DNA of 64,000 nucleotides from Sarcophilus harrisii (GCF_902635505.1 NC_045427.1:622306665-622370664); one strand, 5' to 3'; shown: positions 45,991-57,540, counted from the stretch's first letter. A program made the numbers and translations. The notes: generated by a model from the sequence alone, not told the origin.

Positions 45991-46574
45991 CTTGTTTTGC
46001 TAATTAAAAGGTGAAGTGTCCTTTTATAAAGACACCTTGTATAAAGTGAACAAGATTTGTTTTCAAATGGGCAAAACTCTTCAAGGGATCAGTCTTCTTG
46101 ATTAATCTCAGGCATACCTTATTTTGCAAATCTCACATTGTAACCTTAAACTTTTACTATCAGGATTTCATATGTAGTTTGAAGTTAATTTTTAACATAA
46201 AATTTGACAGTTCAGTTTACAATGTCAACAAATGGAGGAATGATAGAATAATTTTACTTCTAACTTGGTAAAAACAAAATTATACATAAATACTTATTTT
46301 CTTCTTTCCTTTCTTCTACTTAAATGATTTAAATTCTATAGGCTTCAATATCCTTAATAATCTTTAAGGAAACTTTTAGCTTTGAATCTATGATCCTATT
46401 ATCATTCATTTTATCAAAGAGGAACATAATCTTTTTTATGAATACTAATATTTTCCTTACAAAATACACATATTCCACTCAAATATTTTTTGCAAAAAGA
46501 ATATTTTTATTATTCACTATAAATTTTGTGAAAATTTAATAATATTTTATTTTTCCTAAAACATAGTTAACTGG
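45991..46574. other. No recognisable feature
   Basis: AT-rich sequence. I see no gene or named repeat. Confidence 0.4.
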
Positions 46575-46800
46575 TCATTTATTAAATGCTTACTATGTAC
46601 CAGGAAATGGTTAATGACTGCACAGGAATTTTGCTCTGGGGCCAGTATTTATTTTACCACTTTAGTCAATTATCAGAAAACATTTATTAAGCATTTACAA
46701 TGTATGTTAAGCACTAAGGATACAAATATAAATTTGAACAAAGATAATCCCCTGCCATTAACGAGCTTACAATCTAATAGGGAAAGCCAGCATTCAAAAG
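46575..46800 (-). repeat. Two L2 3'-end fragments (antisense)
   Basis: 'ggtcatttattaaatgctta' followed by 'ctatgtaccagg', then a second start 'gaaaacatttattaagcat' with 'tgttaagcactaaggatac' and 'attaacgagcttacaatcta'. Either two copies or one with an internal insertion. Confidence 0.65.
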
Positions 46801-47156
46801 GAAGATGAAAATGGGGGGAAAGATGGAAAACTCAAAGAAGTTCAAAAACAGTGTAGCAAGTAAGCAATGGGGAGACGACTGGACTGAAAATTCTTTCTTA
46901 GGTAGAAGCCATGACTCTACGACCTAGTCAGAGGCTCCAGTCAGATGAGCAGATGATACTGATGAGATCTGAACAAAAGATGGATTTAATCTCACAGAAT
47001 AACGAGATTGCCTAATAATGAATTTCCTGGTGAGGGAGAAATTTAAAGAACTTCAAGCAGTGTTATGCTGAGTATTTTTATGGGTAATATCATTCCTTTA
47101 TGCTATTTTCTATATATGCAATATTAATAATCTGTTCATTAGTCTTCATTTTTTAT
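46801..47156. other. No recognisable feature, possibly more L2
   Basis: Some of the sequence following the L2 ends could continue L2, but I cannot align it. Confidence 0.35.
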
Positions 47157-47530
47157 TCACACACACACACTTACACACAGTTGTCCATTCTCAAAGAGGA
47201 CCAAAATGACATCACTATGCTAGAATCCAGTTACAGTGTGTAACTGTGGCTGATAAGATTAATATGAGCTTGAAATGCTTTGCCACAGGTCAAACACAAA
47301 TAGACCTTATGAATATTTGAGTTGACTTCTCTAACTTTGGGCATCTAGCAGTTCTTCTGAACTAATTCAATCCTGCTTTGTTCATAGAATCCAGCAACTT
47401 TTCTGATGAGGGCACGTCATGCTAGGCAGTCCTGGGCCAATGTCTCCCATGTCATGTAATCATTTCTAAAATTCTTGAGAGACCTTGAGAGAATCCTTAT
47501 ATTGCTTTTTTCTTATCACCTTGTGAGTCC
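47157..47530 (-). repeat. (CA)n and marsupial interspersed repeat (antisense)
   Basis: A short ca/aca repeat (47157-47180) is followed by 'attctcaaagaggaccaaaa' and 'tgacatcac', then 'tgtgtaactgtggctgata', 'gctttgccacaggtcaaac' and 'tgctttgttcatagaatcc'. This is the reverse complement of the terminal motif of the repeats at 45365 and 45775, with a longer internal region preserved. Confidence 0.6.
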
Positions 47531-47593
47531 TTTCCCTGTGTGTGACTTCTCTATAAAATATTTTTTTTTTGGCAAGTGTACATTTGACATTGG

Positions 47594-47595
<2 letters not shown>

Positions 47596-47629
<34 letters not shown>
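47596..47629. repeat. (AT)n microsatellite
   Basis: About 17 uninterrupted AT units. Confidence 0.95.
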
Positions 47630-47631
<2 letters not shown>

Positions 47632-48029
47632 TTGATGTGTTATTTGTATTAACTGGGGATTGTAAATAAATAGCAATCATTAAACCATATTTATATTTTT
47701 CCATTAACTAAAGCATTTAGACTGATAATTTAAGGATTTGCTAGATTTTCTGCACTCTTGTTATGTCATGCTCTGAAAAATTATTCTGAAATTGGCCACA
47801 TTTCCTTAGGCACTTTCAATGGCTACCATTGAAAAATCATTCCAACTCATGGCTTTGCTCCCATGAAGATACAAACATTGAATCCTTGTACTCAAGCTTT
47901 CTGGTTTCCAGCTTTTTAGGGAGATGATGAATATCAATATAGTCTGCTTAAGACTTCTTTTCAAAATGTGCTTCTTGATCAAAGGAAAATGAGAAACATT
48001 CATCAGAACACACATCTCTTTTCACAAAA
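47630..48029. other. No recognisable feature
   Basis: AT-rich sequence. No credible gene. Confidence 0.4.
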
Positions 48030-48390
48030 GAAGATCCTGATATTTTAGAATCCTGGAATTTTAGCAATAAAAAGGATCCCAGTATCCACCTAATTCAAAC
48101 CATACCTGAGAAAGTAACCCTTCTATATAATACTTCAAAAATGATACCCCAACTTTTTCTTGAAGACTTTCGTAGGAAAAATTCAAACATTTTCAAGGTA
48201 GCTTATTCTACTTTTTGGTAATTCTAATGTGAGAATCTTTCCCCCTTAAACATAAATGTAAATTTGCTTTTCTTTGGAGCTTTTACATATTGCATCTAAC
48301 ATATCTTTTAGGTCAGAGAGGCCAAATGCAATCTCTTATACACATAACCAATATTAAAATGCTTAAAGACAATCATCATGAATACTTCCA
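48030..48390 (-). repeat. L3/CR1-type LINE 3' fragment (antisense)
   Basis: The antisense L3 order is visible: 'gaatcctggaattttagcaa', 'tacctgagaaagtaaccct', 'ttcttgaagactttcgtagg', 'ggtagcttattctacttttt', 'aacataaatgtaaatttgct', 'ggtcagagaggccaaatgc' and 'gcttaaagacaatcatcatg'. Confidence 0.65.
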
Positions 48391-49464
48391 TTTTCTAAAT
48401 ATTTCTGTTTAATTTCAGTAAATCTTTATAAAGCATGGATTCAGGTCTCATCCCCAACCTCGGCATCTTACTCTGGAAGTTCTCCATCAATGTCTTTCCT
48501 AAATGGTGGTTCAAAAATTGAATAAATGCATTATTCTAGATAAAATTTGAGTAGATCAGATAGCAGGCAATGGTAAATCTTTATCAGGAGAATTCCATTC
48601 TTGGCAAGGAGTTTGCCATGGTCCAGAAATCCCAGTCCAACTATATTCTCAGTCATCTACTTCTTTCCCAGGTCACTTTTTTTTCCTTTTGCAGTACCCC
48701 TTTACTTTTAATGGATGAAAATAGAAATTATGAAAATAATCATGTCTTATCAAAGAATTGATGATTTTTTGGTAAGGTTTTCTCTATTTCTTCTAGTGAT
48801 CTCATTTGTTTAATGCAAATAATCAGGAGTGGGGTTCAATAATCATTCATCTGGGATAATATTGGAGAATTTTACATTTTGTATTGGTAATAGAGTCATA
48901 AACCTCTGATAAAGATTTTTTTTGTTATCAGTTTGAAAAGGGACTAATTCATTACCCATTAACAGGGAGTCACCAGGGACCAATATACCTTTCTGATTTT
49001 TCCTTAATAATCTTTCATTTGACAGATTCTGTGTCTCTCCTTTTCCTTCTCCGAGGAGTCACCTCACCACTCTTCAAGAGCATTATTTTTTATCTCTATG
49101 TGTTTAGCTGTTATTTTTCTTCCCTTCTTTCTGTGACAATTTTCACCTTTCAGCAGATTAACAAAGGTCCATTTTATATCCTCTCAATTAATTTTTTTCT
49201 TAAAATGTTCAATTATACATAACCCTTCTACTTTTCCTTCTCCATATCATTTTTTTCTTCTATATTATTATACAGATTTGCTTACATCTACCTTTTCTAA
49301 TTGCTTTCATTTTTATTTTTGAAGTCCTGGTTACATTCTTTCAAGAAGCATTTCATTCTCTCTGATGGCCTGGAAAATAGACTTTCCAGATTGCCATAGT
49401 CTAAGTGTGGGTTTTTCTTGCTCTTATCTGCAATAATCACTTATACCTCTCTATTCACCTTTAA

Positions 49465-49466
<2 letters not shown>
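48391..49466. other. No recognisable feature
   Basis: AT-rich flank downstream of the OR gene on the minus strand. No gene or repeat that I can assign. Confidence 0.4.
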
Positions 49467-49510
<44 letters not shown>

Positions 49511-49512
49511 TT
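49467..49512. repeat. (TA)n microsatellite
   Basis: About 22 TA units, about 100 bp from the OR stop codon on the minus strand. Confidence 0.95.
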
Positions 49513-49610
49513 AAACATTTTTGTCAGAATGACAGAGCCAGATTTAGTTATCTGATATTTATAACATAGATAATTTTTCATATATCTATACTTTTGAAGT
49601 CCTATATCAT

Positions 49611-50543
49611 TTAATTTCTACAAAAAGGGAAGAGTTTTCTGAGAGCCTGTTTAACATCCTTGTTCCTCAGAGTGTAGATCAGGGGATTCAAAGTGGGGCT
49701 CAACATTGAGTAAAGTACACCAGCCAGTTTACTCTTCTCTGGGTTATAGCTCGCAACTGGGCTTAGGTAAGCATAGAACACAGCAATATAATACATGGAT
49801 GCCACAATTAGGTGGGAAGAGCAAGTGGAAAAGGCTTTCTTCTTTCCCTCTGCTGACCTGATTTTAAGGATGCTAGAGATAATAAAGCCATAGGACACCA
49901 GTGTCAGTAAGAAATTAAATATTCCATAAAAAGCATCTGCCAAGACAGTCATGATACTGTTTATGTAGGTAGAGGTACAGGAGAGCAACAATAAAGGTGG
50001 GATCTCACAGAAGAAATGAGTAATGACATTAGATCCACAGAAGGACAGTCTCATCATTAGACCAGTGTGTATAGAGGAATTGAAGGCACAGATTACCCAC
50101 ACACCAGCTGCCAACACACTACATAGCATCTTGCTCATCATAGTACTGTAATGTAGAGGATGGCAGATGGCCACATACCTGTCATATGCCATTGCTGTGA
50201 AAAGGAGCAACTCAGATGATAAGGCCCAAGTGAGAAAGTACAGCTGGGCCAAACAGCCCCCATAGGAGATTGTGTTTTCCTCTGAAAGCAGACCCTGCAA
50301 TACTTTAGGCAGAATGGAAGAGGTACAGATGATGTCCATCATGGCCAAATTGAATAAGAAAAAGTACATAGGACTATGAAGATTGGTATTGACAACAATG
50401 GCTATGATTATCAAGATATTTCCTGTGAGGGCCACCATATACAAGGAGAGAAAACTGCTGAATAAGGGGATCCGGAATTCAGGGTGTTCAGAGAAGCCTT
50501 GCAGGATGAACTCAGTCACCTCTGTCTGGTTTCTTTTGGCCAT
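49611..50543 (-). CDS. OR13A1-like: Olfactory receptor, OR13A1-like paralogue (intact)
   Basis: This is a 310-residue class II odorant receptor from MAKRNQTEVTEFILQGF, the same length as the receptor at 7458-8390 and clearly its paralogue, with many substitutions spread over the protein. Hallmarks are the sequon NQT at 5-7, GN in helix 1 (TGNILII), PMYFFLF, MAYDRYVAIC, KKAFSTCSSHL and NPLIYTLRN. The conserved cysteines of loops 1 and 2 are present. The open frame continues upstream to an in-frame Met at 50627 (28 extra residues). Human OR13A1 is also annotated with an N-terminal extension, so the longer product is possible, but the Met at 50543 aligns with the start of the other paralogue. 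The upstream sequence stays alignable with the first gene for about 80 bases. Confidence 0.95.
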   Translation of the reverse strand: MAKRNQTEVTEFILQGFSEHPEFRIPLFSSFLSLYMVALTGNILIIIAIVVNTNLHSPMYFFLFNLAMMDIICTSSILPKVLQGLLSEENTISYGGCLAQLYFLTWALSSELLLFTAMAYDRYVAICHPLHYSTMMSKMLCSVLAAGVWVICAFNSSIHTGLMMRLSFCGSNVITHFFCEIPPLLLLSCTSTYINSIMTVLADAFYGIFNFLLTLVSYGFIISSILKIRSAEGKKKAFSTCSSHLIVASMYYIAVFYAYLSPVASYNPEKSKLAGVLYSMLSPTLNPLIYTLRNKDVKQALRKLFPFCRN

Positions 50544-50769
50544 TAGGATGGGAAGTTTTTCTGGATCAGACAGGAGACCCTCAGGCTGTGGGTAGTTACA
50601 TGTGCTATTTGAACTTGAAAAAGACATTAAAGATTTTAAGTACTAATATAGGTTTTCTTAATTGACAATTTCAGTAGCAATATAATATATATTTTCACAA
50701 CCTGAAACAGACTTTTTTTTCCACTAGCCTAACTTTGTAATGTGGTTATTAAATAGAACCCAGTTTTCC

Positions 50770-51008
50770 TTTATGCTTTTCAGTTATTTTTTAGTTGTGT
50801 TTGATTCTTGGCAAAGATCTTGGAGTGGTTTTTCATTTCCTTCTCTAGCTAACTTTACAAATGAGAAAACTGAGGCAAACAGGGTTAAGGAATTTGTCCA
50901 GGGCACAGGGATAGTAAGTGTTTGAGACCAGTTTTGAACTCAGGAAGAAGATGAGTCTTCCTGACTCCAGATTCAGTGCCCTATCCACTTTGTCACCTAG
51001 CTGTCTCT
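50770..51008 (-). repeat. Marsupial tRNA/RTE SINE (antisense)
   Basis: Landmarks are 'ttagttgtgtttgattctt', 'ggtttttcatttccttctct', 'acaaatgagaaaactgaggc', 'gttttgaactcaggaagaag' and a head 'ccactttgtcacctagctg'. It lies about 200 bp upstream of the OR start. Confidence 0.85.
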
Positions 51009-51034
51009 CTTCATGCTTAGAATCATTAATGACC

Positions 51035-51300
51035 CTTGAGAGAATGCATGGTAAAGTGGAAAGATGATTGGATTTGGAGTAAGGAAGTTTTGGCTTCAAA
51101 TCCTGGTTCAGATATTTAGAATTTCATGTCTCTGGATAAATCACTTACCTTGACATTCCCCATCCTCATTCATAAAATAAGGAATAAAATGGCACTTATA
51201 TTTCAGGGGAGTTCTGGAGGCCACAGAAGTTCATTCATATAAATAGCATCACATGCCTAAAAATACTACACAATGCTAGTTATTATTGTTGTATTTGTAT
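51035..51300 (+). repeat. MIR-like SINE (sense)
   Basis: 'gcatggtaaagtggaaagat', 'ttggcttcaaatcctggttc', 'ctctggataaatcacttacc' and 'attcataaaataaggaata', ending near 'caatgctagttattatt'. A diverged CORE-type SINE. Confidence 0.6.
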
Positions 51301-51624
51301 GAAAATCAATTTTGAAAAATTACATTTTAATTTTATCTCATCTTCATTGCTTTTTAATTTTTAAATATATTATGCATGTATATATATTTTTCCTTTTGTC
51401 CATAAACATTTTGTGAATAAAACAGGGCTGGAAGGATGATCTATAAAGTCATGTTTCTGTATCATTGCTCAAAGCTGTAATCTTTCTCTTGGAGCTTCAT
51501 TTCCCTCATTTTGGGTTTCAGTCATCTATCTCTGTAAGCCTAATGGCATTGGTTATAGTGGCATGGAAAAAGATGAATTTCTTCTGTTTAACTTAAGTAA
51601 ACATTTCCTATGGAACATTTAATG

Positions 51625-51710
51625 ATTTCAATCCAATAAACATTCATTTAAGACCAATTATATACATGGTATAGTTCCAAGCATTGAAGATGTTCATATA
51701 AAATCTACAT
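51625..51710 (-). repeat. L2 3'-end fragment (antisense)
   Basis: 'ccaataaacattcatttaag', then 'tatatacatggtatagttcc' and 'aagcattgaagatg'. Confidence 0.5.
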
Positions 51711-51884
51711 CTCATCATTTCAGGTTACATATAGTCATTCTATTCTTATCTTCCTGCTGAATCTTGTATGTTAGTCATACATCTTCTCACTTGCTAGACT
51801 TTCAAGGCAGTATACTCTTAAAGACCTCTGGCATACATCAACTTCATTGCAACTGCATTTTTAGGACTACTGTGCCCTTTTGTC

Positions 51885-52045
51885 TGTCATGCAACTGTCC
51901 CTTTATCTCCCCAAATTAGATTGTAGTTCCTTAAGAAATTGGGACTGTCTCATTTTTCTATTTGTATCTTCAAAACTTAAGTCAATGTTTGGCAAATTGT
52001 GAATGCTTAATAAAGTCTTTCTTCATTTATTCATTCATTCACTAA
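51885..52045 (+). repeat. L2 3' tail (sense)
   Basis: 'attagattgtagttccttaa', 'gaaattgggactgtctcat', 'aagtcaatgtttggcaaatt' and 'gtgaatgcttaataaagtct', the L2 terminal layout, followed by (attc)n-like sequence. Confidence 0.7.
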
Positions 52046-53304
52046 AGTTCACAGAGGATATTACTTGCTTTATCTTTTCTTATCCCAAGCATTTTGGTGG
52101 GACACATCAATTATTTCTCATTTGAAAGACATGATTGCAAGACGTCTGTTTAGAACATATGTTTTGATGGTATAATTTAATCTAGGTTTTCTTTTATTCT
52201 TTATTTTAATATGTTGCACCTGACACCATACCTAGGATGCACTCTTTAGCTGCCTTGAACATTACTCTTTTTTAATTTGGGTAGCTGTTGTGTTATATAA
52301 TTTAATATTATATAACCCTGCTGCCAAGTGAAATAAGAATTAGTCAGTCTGACTTCACTGAATTTATAATTGAACAGAAAAAGCAGTATCCCTATGATTA
52401 TTTTATGTTGTGAGGAACTATAGCTTCCTTTAAGTTTTTTGTGGGTTTTTAGAAATTTAGTATTTGCTCAAGTGATAGCTGAAGTCAATTTGGAGAATAG
52501 AATAGAATAGATAATACATATATTGAAGGAATTTAAGGAAGGACACACATTTGCAAAGAATATTACAAAGTGAATAAGGAACTAGGTGTAATCAAACAAT
52601 CTTTAAGTGATAGGAGATTTAGTCGTTTTAAAATTAGACTGTAAATAAAACAATATGTTTGATTTTAAGTGTGAATATATTATGGGGAGACAGAAAAATG
52701 AAAGTGAAAAAAAGTTTAAGCAGTAGTTTAAGCAAGTAGTTTAAGCAAAAATGAAAGCCATGACATGAAGTAGATCTTGAAGACCAATCAAGAGAAGTGT
52801 TAGAATTATGTGTTACTTTAAAAAGCTGTCAAAAAAAACCTGCCATTTTATTCTCTGTTTCAAAAACTTGTAAAAGGAAATTTTGTGGAAAAAACAAAAT
52901 TAAAACAGTTTGTAAAATAAAATAAATCAGAGAACATTAACATACATCTTTATTCAGCTTCAACTAACACTAGAAATGAAAAGATCCTGTAAACAATTAG
53001 AATATCTGATATCACATAGCTAAAATAACTAGTTCAGTAACACAAAGTGTTTAAATAACAAAGAGACATACTGAATCTGGTGTGCTAAAACAAATTTAAA
53101 ATTTGACATGCTCAAAAATGCAAATCACAACAAAATTTAGGGTGACAACTGTTGAATAAATGTAAGGATTATAATGAGAAGAGCTGAACTTAAATCTTAA
53201 GTTTTGCCACAAAATACTTGTATAATTTTGGAGAAATCATTAAATATACTGGCTTGGTTTTCCTCATTAATAAAATGAATGTTTTGATCAAATATTGATT
53301 TATG
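52046..53304. other. No recognisable feature
   Basis: AT-rich sequence containing short runs such as (gaata)n near 52495. I see no gene. Confidence 0.4.
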
Positions 53305-53905
53305 CTCTAAAATTTATGTTATGGAAGATGAGAGAAGAATATCTATATAGCAGTTCATCTGAAAAAAAATGCCTGGGAATTTTAGTAAATGGTAATGTGA
53401 AGATAAGTCAATTACATCATAAAAACAAATATATTCATATAAGCTTAAACTGCATAGTGTTGAGAATAAGGGAAATGCTATTCATACTCTATTCTTCATA
53501 GTACATCAACAAGATTGTGTTCAGTCCTAGTGGAAATATTTCAGGCAGAACAGCAGAAAAAATGCTCATGAAGAGGGGGGGAGGATGCTATTTTTATTTA
53601 TTTACTTTTTTAGAATTTGCATTATTGTGAAAGAGGTATTTTCTTTCTTCTGCTTGGAGCTAGAGGCCAAGAAGTAGGAAGAGAACTGGGTATGTAGAGA
53701 GATAGATTTGTTTTAAAGGAAAATAAAGCCATGTAAAGAAAAGCTACCAAATGAGTAGAATTATTCAAAAATGAAATGGACTGAATGGGGATTCTATTTA
53801 ACTAAGGATCTTCAAAACAAACATTTTTAGAGATGGAAATTTGGCAAAACTTTCAATCAAATTGGAGAGATTCTAATATCTCTCCTAACTCTGAGATGTG
53901 GAGGA
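53305..53905 (+). repeat. L3/CR1-type LINE 3' portion (sense)
   Basis: A long old L3 copy: 'cagttcatctgaaaaaaaat', 'gcctgggaattttagtaaat', 'agattgtgttcagtcctagt', 'gtgaaagaggtattttcttt', 'ctgcttggagctagaggcc', 'aaatgaaatggactgaatg', 'ctaaggatcttcaaaac' and 'ctctcctaactctgagatg'. The order matches L3 from the late ORF into its 3' end. Confidence 0.65.
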
Positions 53906-54325
53906 AATTAACTTTTAGGTAAAGCCAAAAATTATTTTGTGAAAACAAGAGCTGAATATTGAAAAGCAGAATAATTTTCAGAAATTCATAGAAAAATTGC
54001 CTAAAATAGGAGTAGCTTTTAACCTGAGTATCAATGATAGTTCAAACTTAGGGACGATGGGCCATCAAATTATGTATTTAATAAATTGAACTTTTAAAAC
54101 TGTTCACTAACTAATGAAAGGGAAATTATCTAAGAATTTATTAAGGATGATACAAATAAGAAAAAAAAGATCATAAATGAGAGTAGAATAGTGTTGACAA
54201 ATTTCAAATAAATACTTGAAAAATTACAAAAATACTTTGAAAAACAAAGTTTTTCAAAACAAATAATTTTTGAATTTTCAGGAATATGTTTTCTTTTGTG
54301 TATGAAATTTGTGAAAGAAATTCAT
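53906..54325. other. No recognisable feature; one small hairpin
   Basis: AT-rich. A short near-perfect palindrome (tttgaaaaac, aaa, gtttttcaaa) lies at about 54237-54259. Confidence 0.4.
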
Positions 54326-54470
54326 TTCACATTATCATTCACTAAAATTTCCAAGCATTTTTCAGATGAACTGCTATATAGATATTTTTCTCTTACCTTC
54401 CATGGAAGATAAATTTAGTCTAAATTCTATAATTTCATTCTTCTGCATCTTTTGTATAAATGATTAAAAG
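54326..54470 (-). repeat. Left arm of a 145-bp inverted repeat (L3-derived)
   Basis: Reverse complement of 55061-55205 with a single mismatch by eye. The arm is L3-derived in antisense and resembles the older, more diverged L3 copy at about 53305-53420, yet the two arms are almost identical to each other. Confidence 0.9.
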
Positions 54471-55060
54471 GAAATTAAATAATTAATAATTAAAAATAGG
54501 AAAATTTACTTTTTTCTCTGACAAAAATAAAAAAGTAATATATAAATGAAATAAAGCAGTTCTAAATTTCTATAGAGATAATATGTGATGACATCAGAAA
54601 TCCCTTAAAGAATGCTAGTTGACTGACCCTCTTTAATGAAGAATATGCTATAATGATTATTAGAGGATACATTTCCATCTGCAGAGTGATTATAAGAATA
54701 TAAATTATGAATAGATTGAATTTAGTTGTGTTAAAAGTTTAATACTAACAAAACCCACAAACAATACTGACAATAGGGAATATATATAATTTTTTAAACA
54801 AATTCTTACAGAGGAAAGACTCAAATTATTCTTCAGGTAAATATATAAAATCACAATTGCAATCATTATAGAAGACAGAGTTTAATTTAAAATAAGAATT
54901 AAAAAATAAAGTATTAGGATTAAATTTTTCATTACTAATGGGATAATAGCAAAGATAGACATGTGTGCCTAATTATATAGCAATTAAATTTATGAAGAAA
55001 TAATTCCTGATTTTAAAAAAAATGGATAGAAAGCAATAAATGGGACATTTCAACTCAGGA
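54471..55060. other. Spacer of the inverted repeat
   Basis: 590 bases of AT-rich sequence with no recognised element between the two arms. Confidence 0.6.
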
Positions 55061-55205
55061 CTTTTAATCATTTATACAAAAGATGCAGAAGAATGAAATT
55101 ATAGAATTTAGACTAAATTTATCTTCCATGGAAGGTAAGAGAAAAATATCTATATAGCAGTTCATCTGAAAAATGCTTGGGAATTTTAGTGAATGATAAT
55201 GTGAA
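55061..55205 (+). repeat. Right arm of a 145-bp inverted repeat (L3-derived)
   Basis: Reads 'cttttaatcatttatacaaa' at its start and '..gaatgataatgtgaa' at its end. L3 similarity on the plus strand continues a little further (55206-55225, 'tatgaatcaattg'), so this is probably the original copy and the left arm the derived inverted one. Confidence 0.9.
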
Positions 55206-56339
55206 TATGAATCAATTGTTTTATAAAATAGCATTATGAATAGAAAAAAAACTGAATAAATAAAAAAGAACTACTGAATATATAAAATGAACAAGGATTG
55301 TATTTCCCAATCTTGTTTCTTTTTAACTAATTTACAATCCAGGTAGAATGTTTTAAATTAAAGTGATACTCTTTTGACCCCAAAGACAAACTAGCTAACC
55401 TGGATAATAGCCTCCAAAGTACCTTTCCTGAAAAACACTAATTGTGAATGATTGTGAGACTATGACAATTTCCATTTACATAGTTTGCCAAATTAAAATT
55501 GCATTGTCATTAGAGATACTGAAAAAATATATAAACAGTTAAAGGACAAACAAAGCAAAAAAGGAAAAGGCAGAAGCAAACATAGTGATGTTCATTCCCC
55601 ACATTCCTTTGAACAATTTTCTGTAGGAGTTTTCAATGTAAAATTATTTCCTTTTTCAAATTCATCATATAGAAAGATAAACTAAAAGTGTCCACAGTAT
55701 TTTCAAATGAGGGGATTCAGTTGTGATTCTCTTCTTTAGGGAATGTCTTGTGTGTTTTTTTCCCTTATTTTCAAGGATCCTGTGCATTTATTTTATGAAT
55801 CATTTCCTTATTTACTCAGCTATAAAAAAATTATACAAGGAAATTTTTTCTTACCAAATTTTCCAAAATGGAAAGAGTTGCTTTTGGAAGTAGTGATTTC
55901 CTATGAACTAGTAGCCTTCAAGTGGCATCTGGATGGCAGGTGAGTAAAGGGATTGCTAGATTCACAGGATCATTAGTTTGAAACTGTAAAGAATCTGCGA
56001 CACCATCTAATCCAATTATTTTATATTTGAGAAGACAGCTCCAGAAACTCAACAATTTCTCTAAAGGAATTAGTAAAGAGTTCACTATCAGATTTCAGAT
56101 GTCCTGATCCCCAAGGCAGAAACTTCCCAACACCATACAATGGATCTATACATTACCCTGAATTCAGGAACAAAGTTATGAGAACAAGAAATGAGAAAAT
56201 AGAAAAAAAAAAGGCTTTCCAACCACCTGTTTCTGTCACAATCTGAAATAAAACTCAATGATAATACATTGATTTTGGATTTCTTATTTGTATTTATTTG
56301 ATTGCATTTATAAATGAGACATGCTTGCAATTCCATAAA
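55206..56339. other. No recognisable feature
   Basis: AT-rich. A decayed antisense SINE scrap may lie at about 55980-56075 ('gcgacaccatctaatccaat'). Frames at 55743-55943 and 56088-56381 show no domain. Confidence 0.4.
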
Positions 56340-57140
56340 AAATGTAATTTGAAACAAGTATCTGCTGACACATGAAAACATTTTATATGATCAAAGCAAA
56401 TATTTAAAATATAGGATTCATATTATTTCTCTATACATCTATTGTACTAATCTTTGTAGATCATTCATATTTACCTTTGAATAATACTCCTCCATGATTC
56501 AGAACTTTTGAGCTCCTTTCTCAGTTAAATTCAGATCAGATATAGCTATGAATTGAAATAAATGTTGTATCTCTTTGACAATCTCCTATAAGTACATAGA
56601 ACACAGTGAAGCCTAGTAACTCACATTTAAGTAAGTTTCCTTCTGAATCTAATGTTCTATGAAAAGATTCTCCATCCTTTGTGGCGGACATTTAGGGAAA
56701 CTGTCCAATGTTTCATGCTGTAAGTGGTCCCCAAAGGAGTAATTAAATGAAATAGTTCCTTTGTTGGGGCCTGTGACATAAGCTTTGTTCATGGGAAGGT
56801 CAGGTCTAATTCAGGTCTTTCATATCACTTACTCCTTAGTGATTGATCCCTGAGCAAAAAAGTAATCCAAAGAAGGTACTCAATTTGCTGCTGTTTAATA
56901 ACTTCTTAGAAATGCCAGAAAGCTTTATCGATGTCATTTTGACTTTGGCAAATAATACTTATTTTTGGATCTTGTAAGTTGACTTTAGTATCTCATATGT
57001 ATTTTGTCTCCTTCTACTTCCCTACATTAAAGATATGCTCTAACCAAATTAGATTGCCCATGATGCCCCAAACATGATGTACTTTCTTATTTTTGACTAT
57101 ACTTCAAGGAACACTGTGACTAATAGATGGTAAGTGATTT
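56340..57140. promoter_or_regulatory. Paralogous noncoding segment, candidate OR promoter region (copy 2)
   Basis: Counterpart of 14400-15215. The shared core at 56729-56747 ('ccccaaaggagtaattaaa') lies about 6.2 kb upstream of the 49611-50543 receptor start, nearly the same distance as the other pair. Similarity is perhaps 65-70% by eye over several hundred bases with indels, compatible with an old tandem duplication that carried receptor and upstream region together. The promoter role is inference. Confidence 0.4.
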
Positions 57141-57540
57141 TTCCAGTTTCACTTAATTGCCCTAGCCCAAAAAACATTTTTTTTGGCTATAATTTCTGAT
57201 GTTCCTGAACTTCTCATCTGCTCTGGGTTTGAGTCCAAGTTGATTCCTTTGGTTTTCTATTCAATCCATATTCTGTGTCATTCAGAATGGAATACTTGGC
57301 ATCATAGACACTTGAGTTTCACCATTACCTTGTCAAAAGTAGTATAGGGGTTTTATACAGCTTTGAGAGAGGAATATCAGCATGGGGTTTCACTTTTAGT
57401 AATGACCAGGTCTTTCACAACAAAGTCACTGTAGTTGCCTCACTAAGCATGAATGCTAGGTGGCAAGACTCTTGGCATGTGGTGATTTCAATTGAATCCA
57501 TTGTTATGTTTTCTAAATTCTCTTGTAGTGTTTTAGAACA
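57141..57540. other. No recognisable feature
   Basis: Stretch between the paralogous segment and the P450 exon relic. No gene seen. Confidence 0.4.

Noticed and set aside
54326-55205. DNA transposon with 145-bp terminal inverted repeats
   Set aside because: The arms are L3 LINE sequence whose homology continues past the repeat edge, and I see no target-site duplication. An inverted duplication explains it better.
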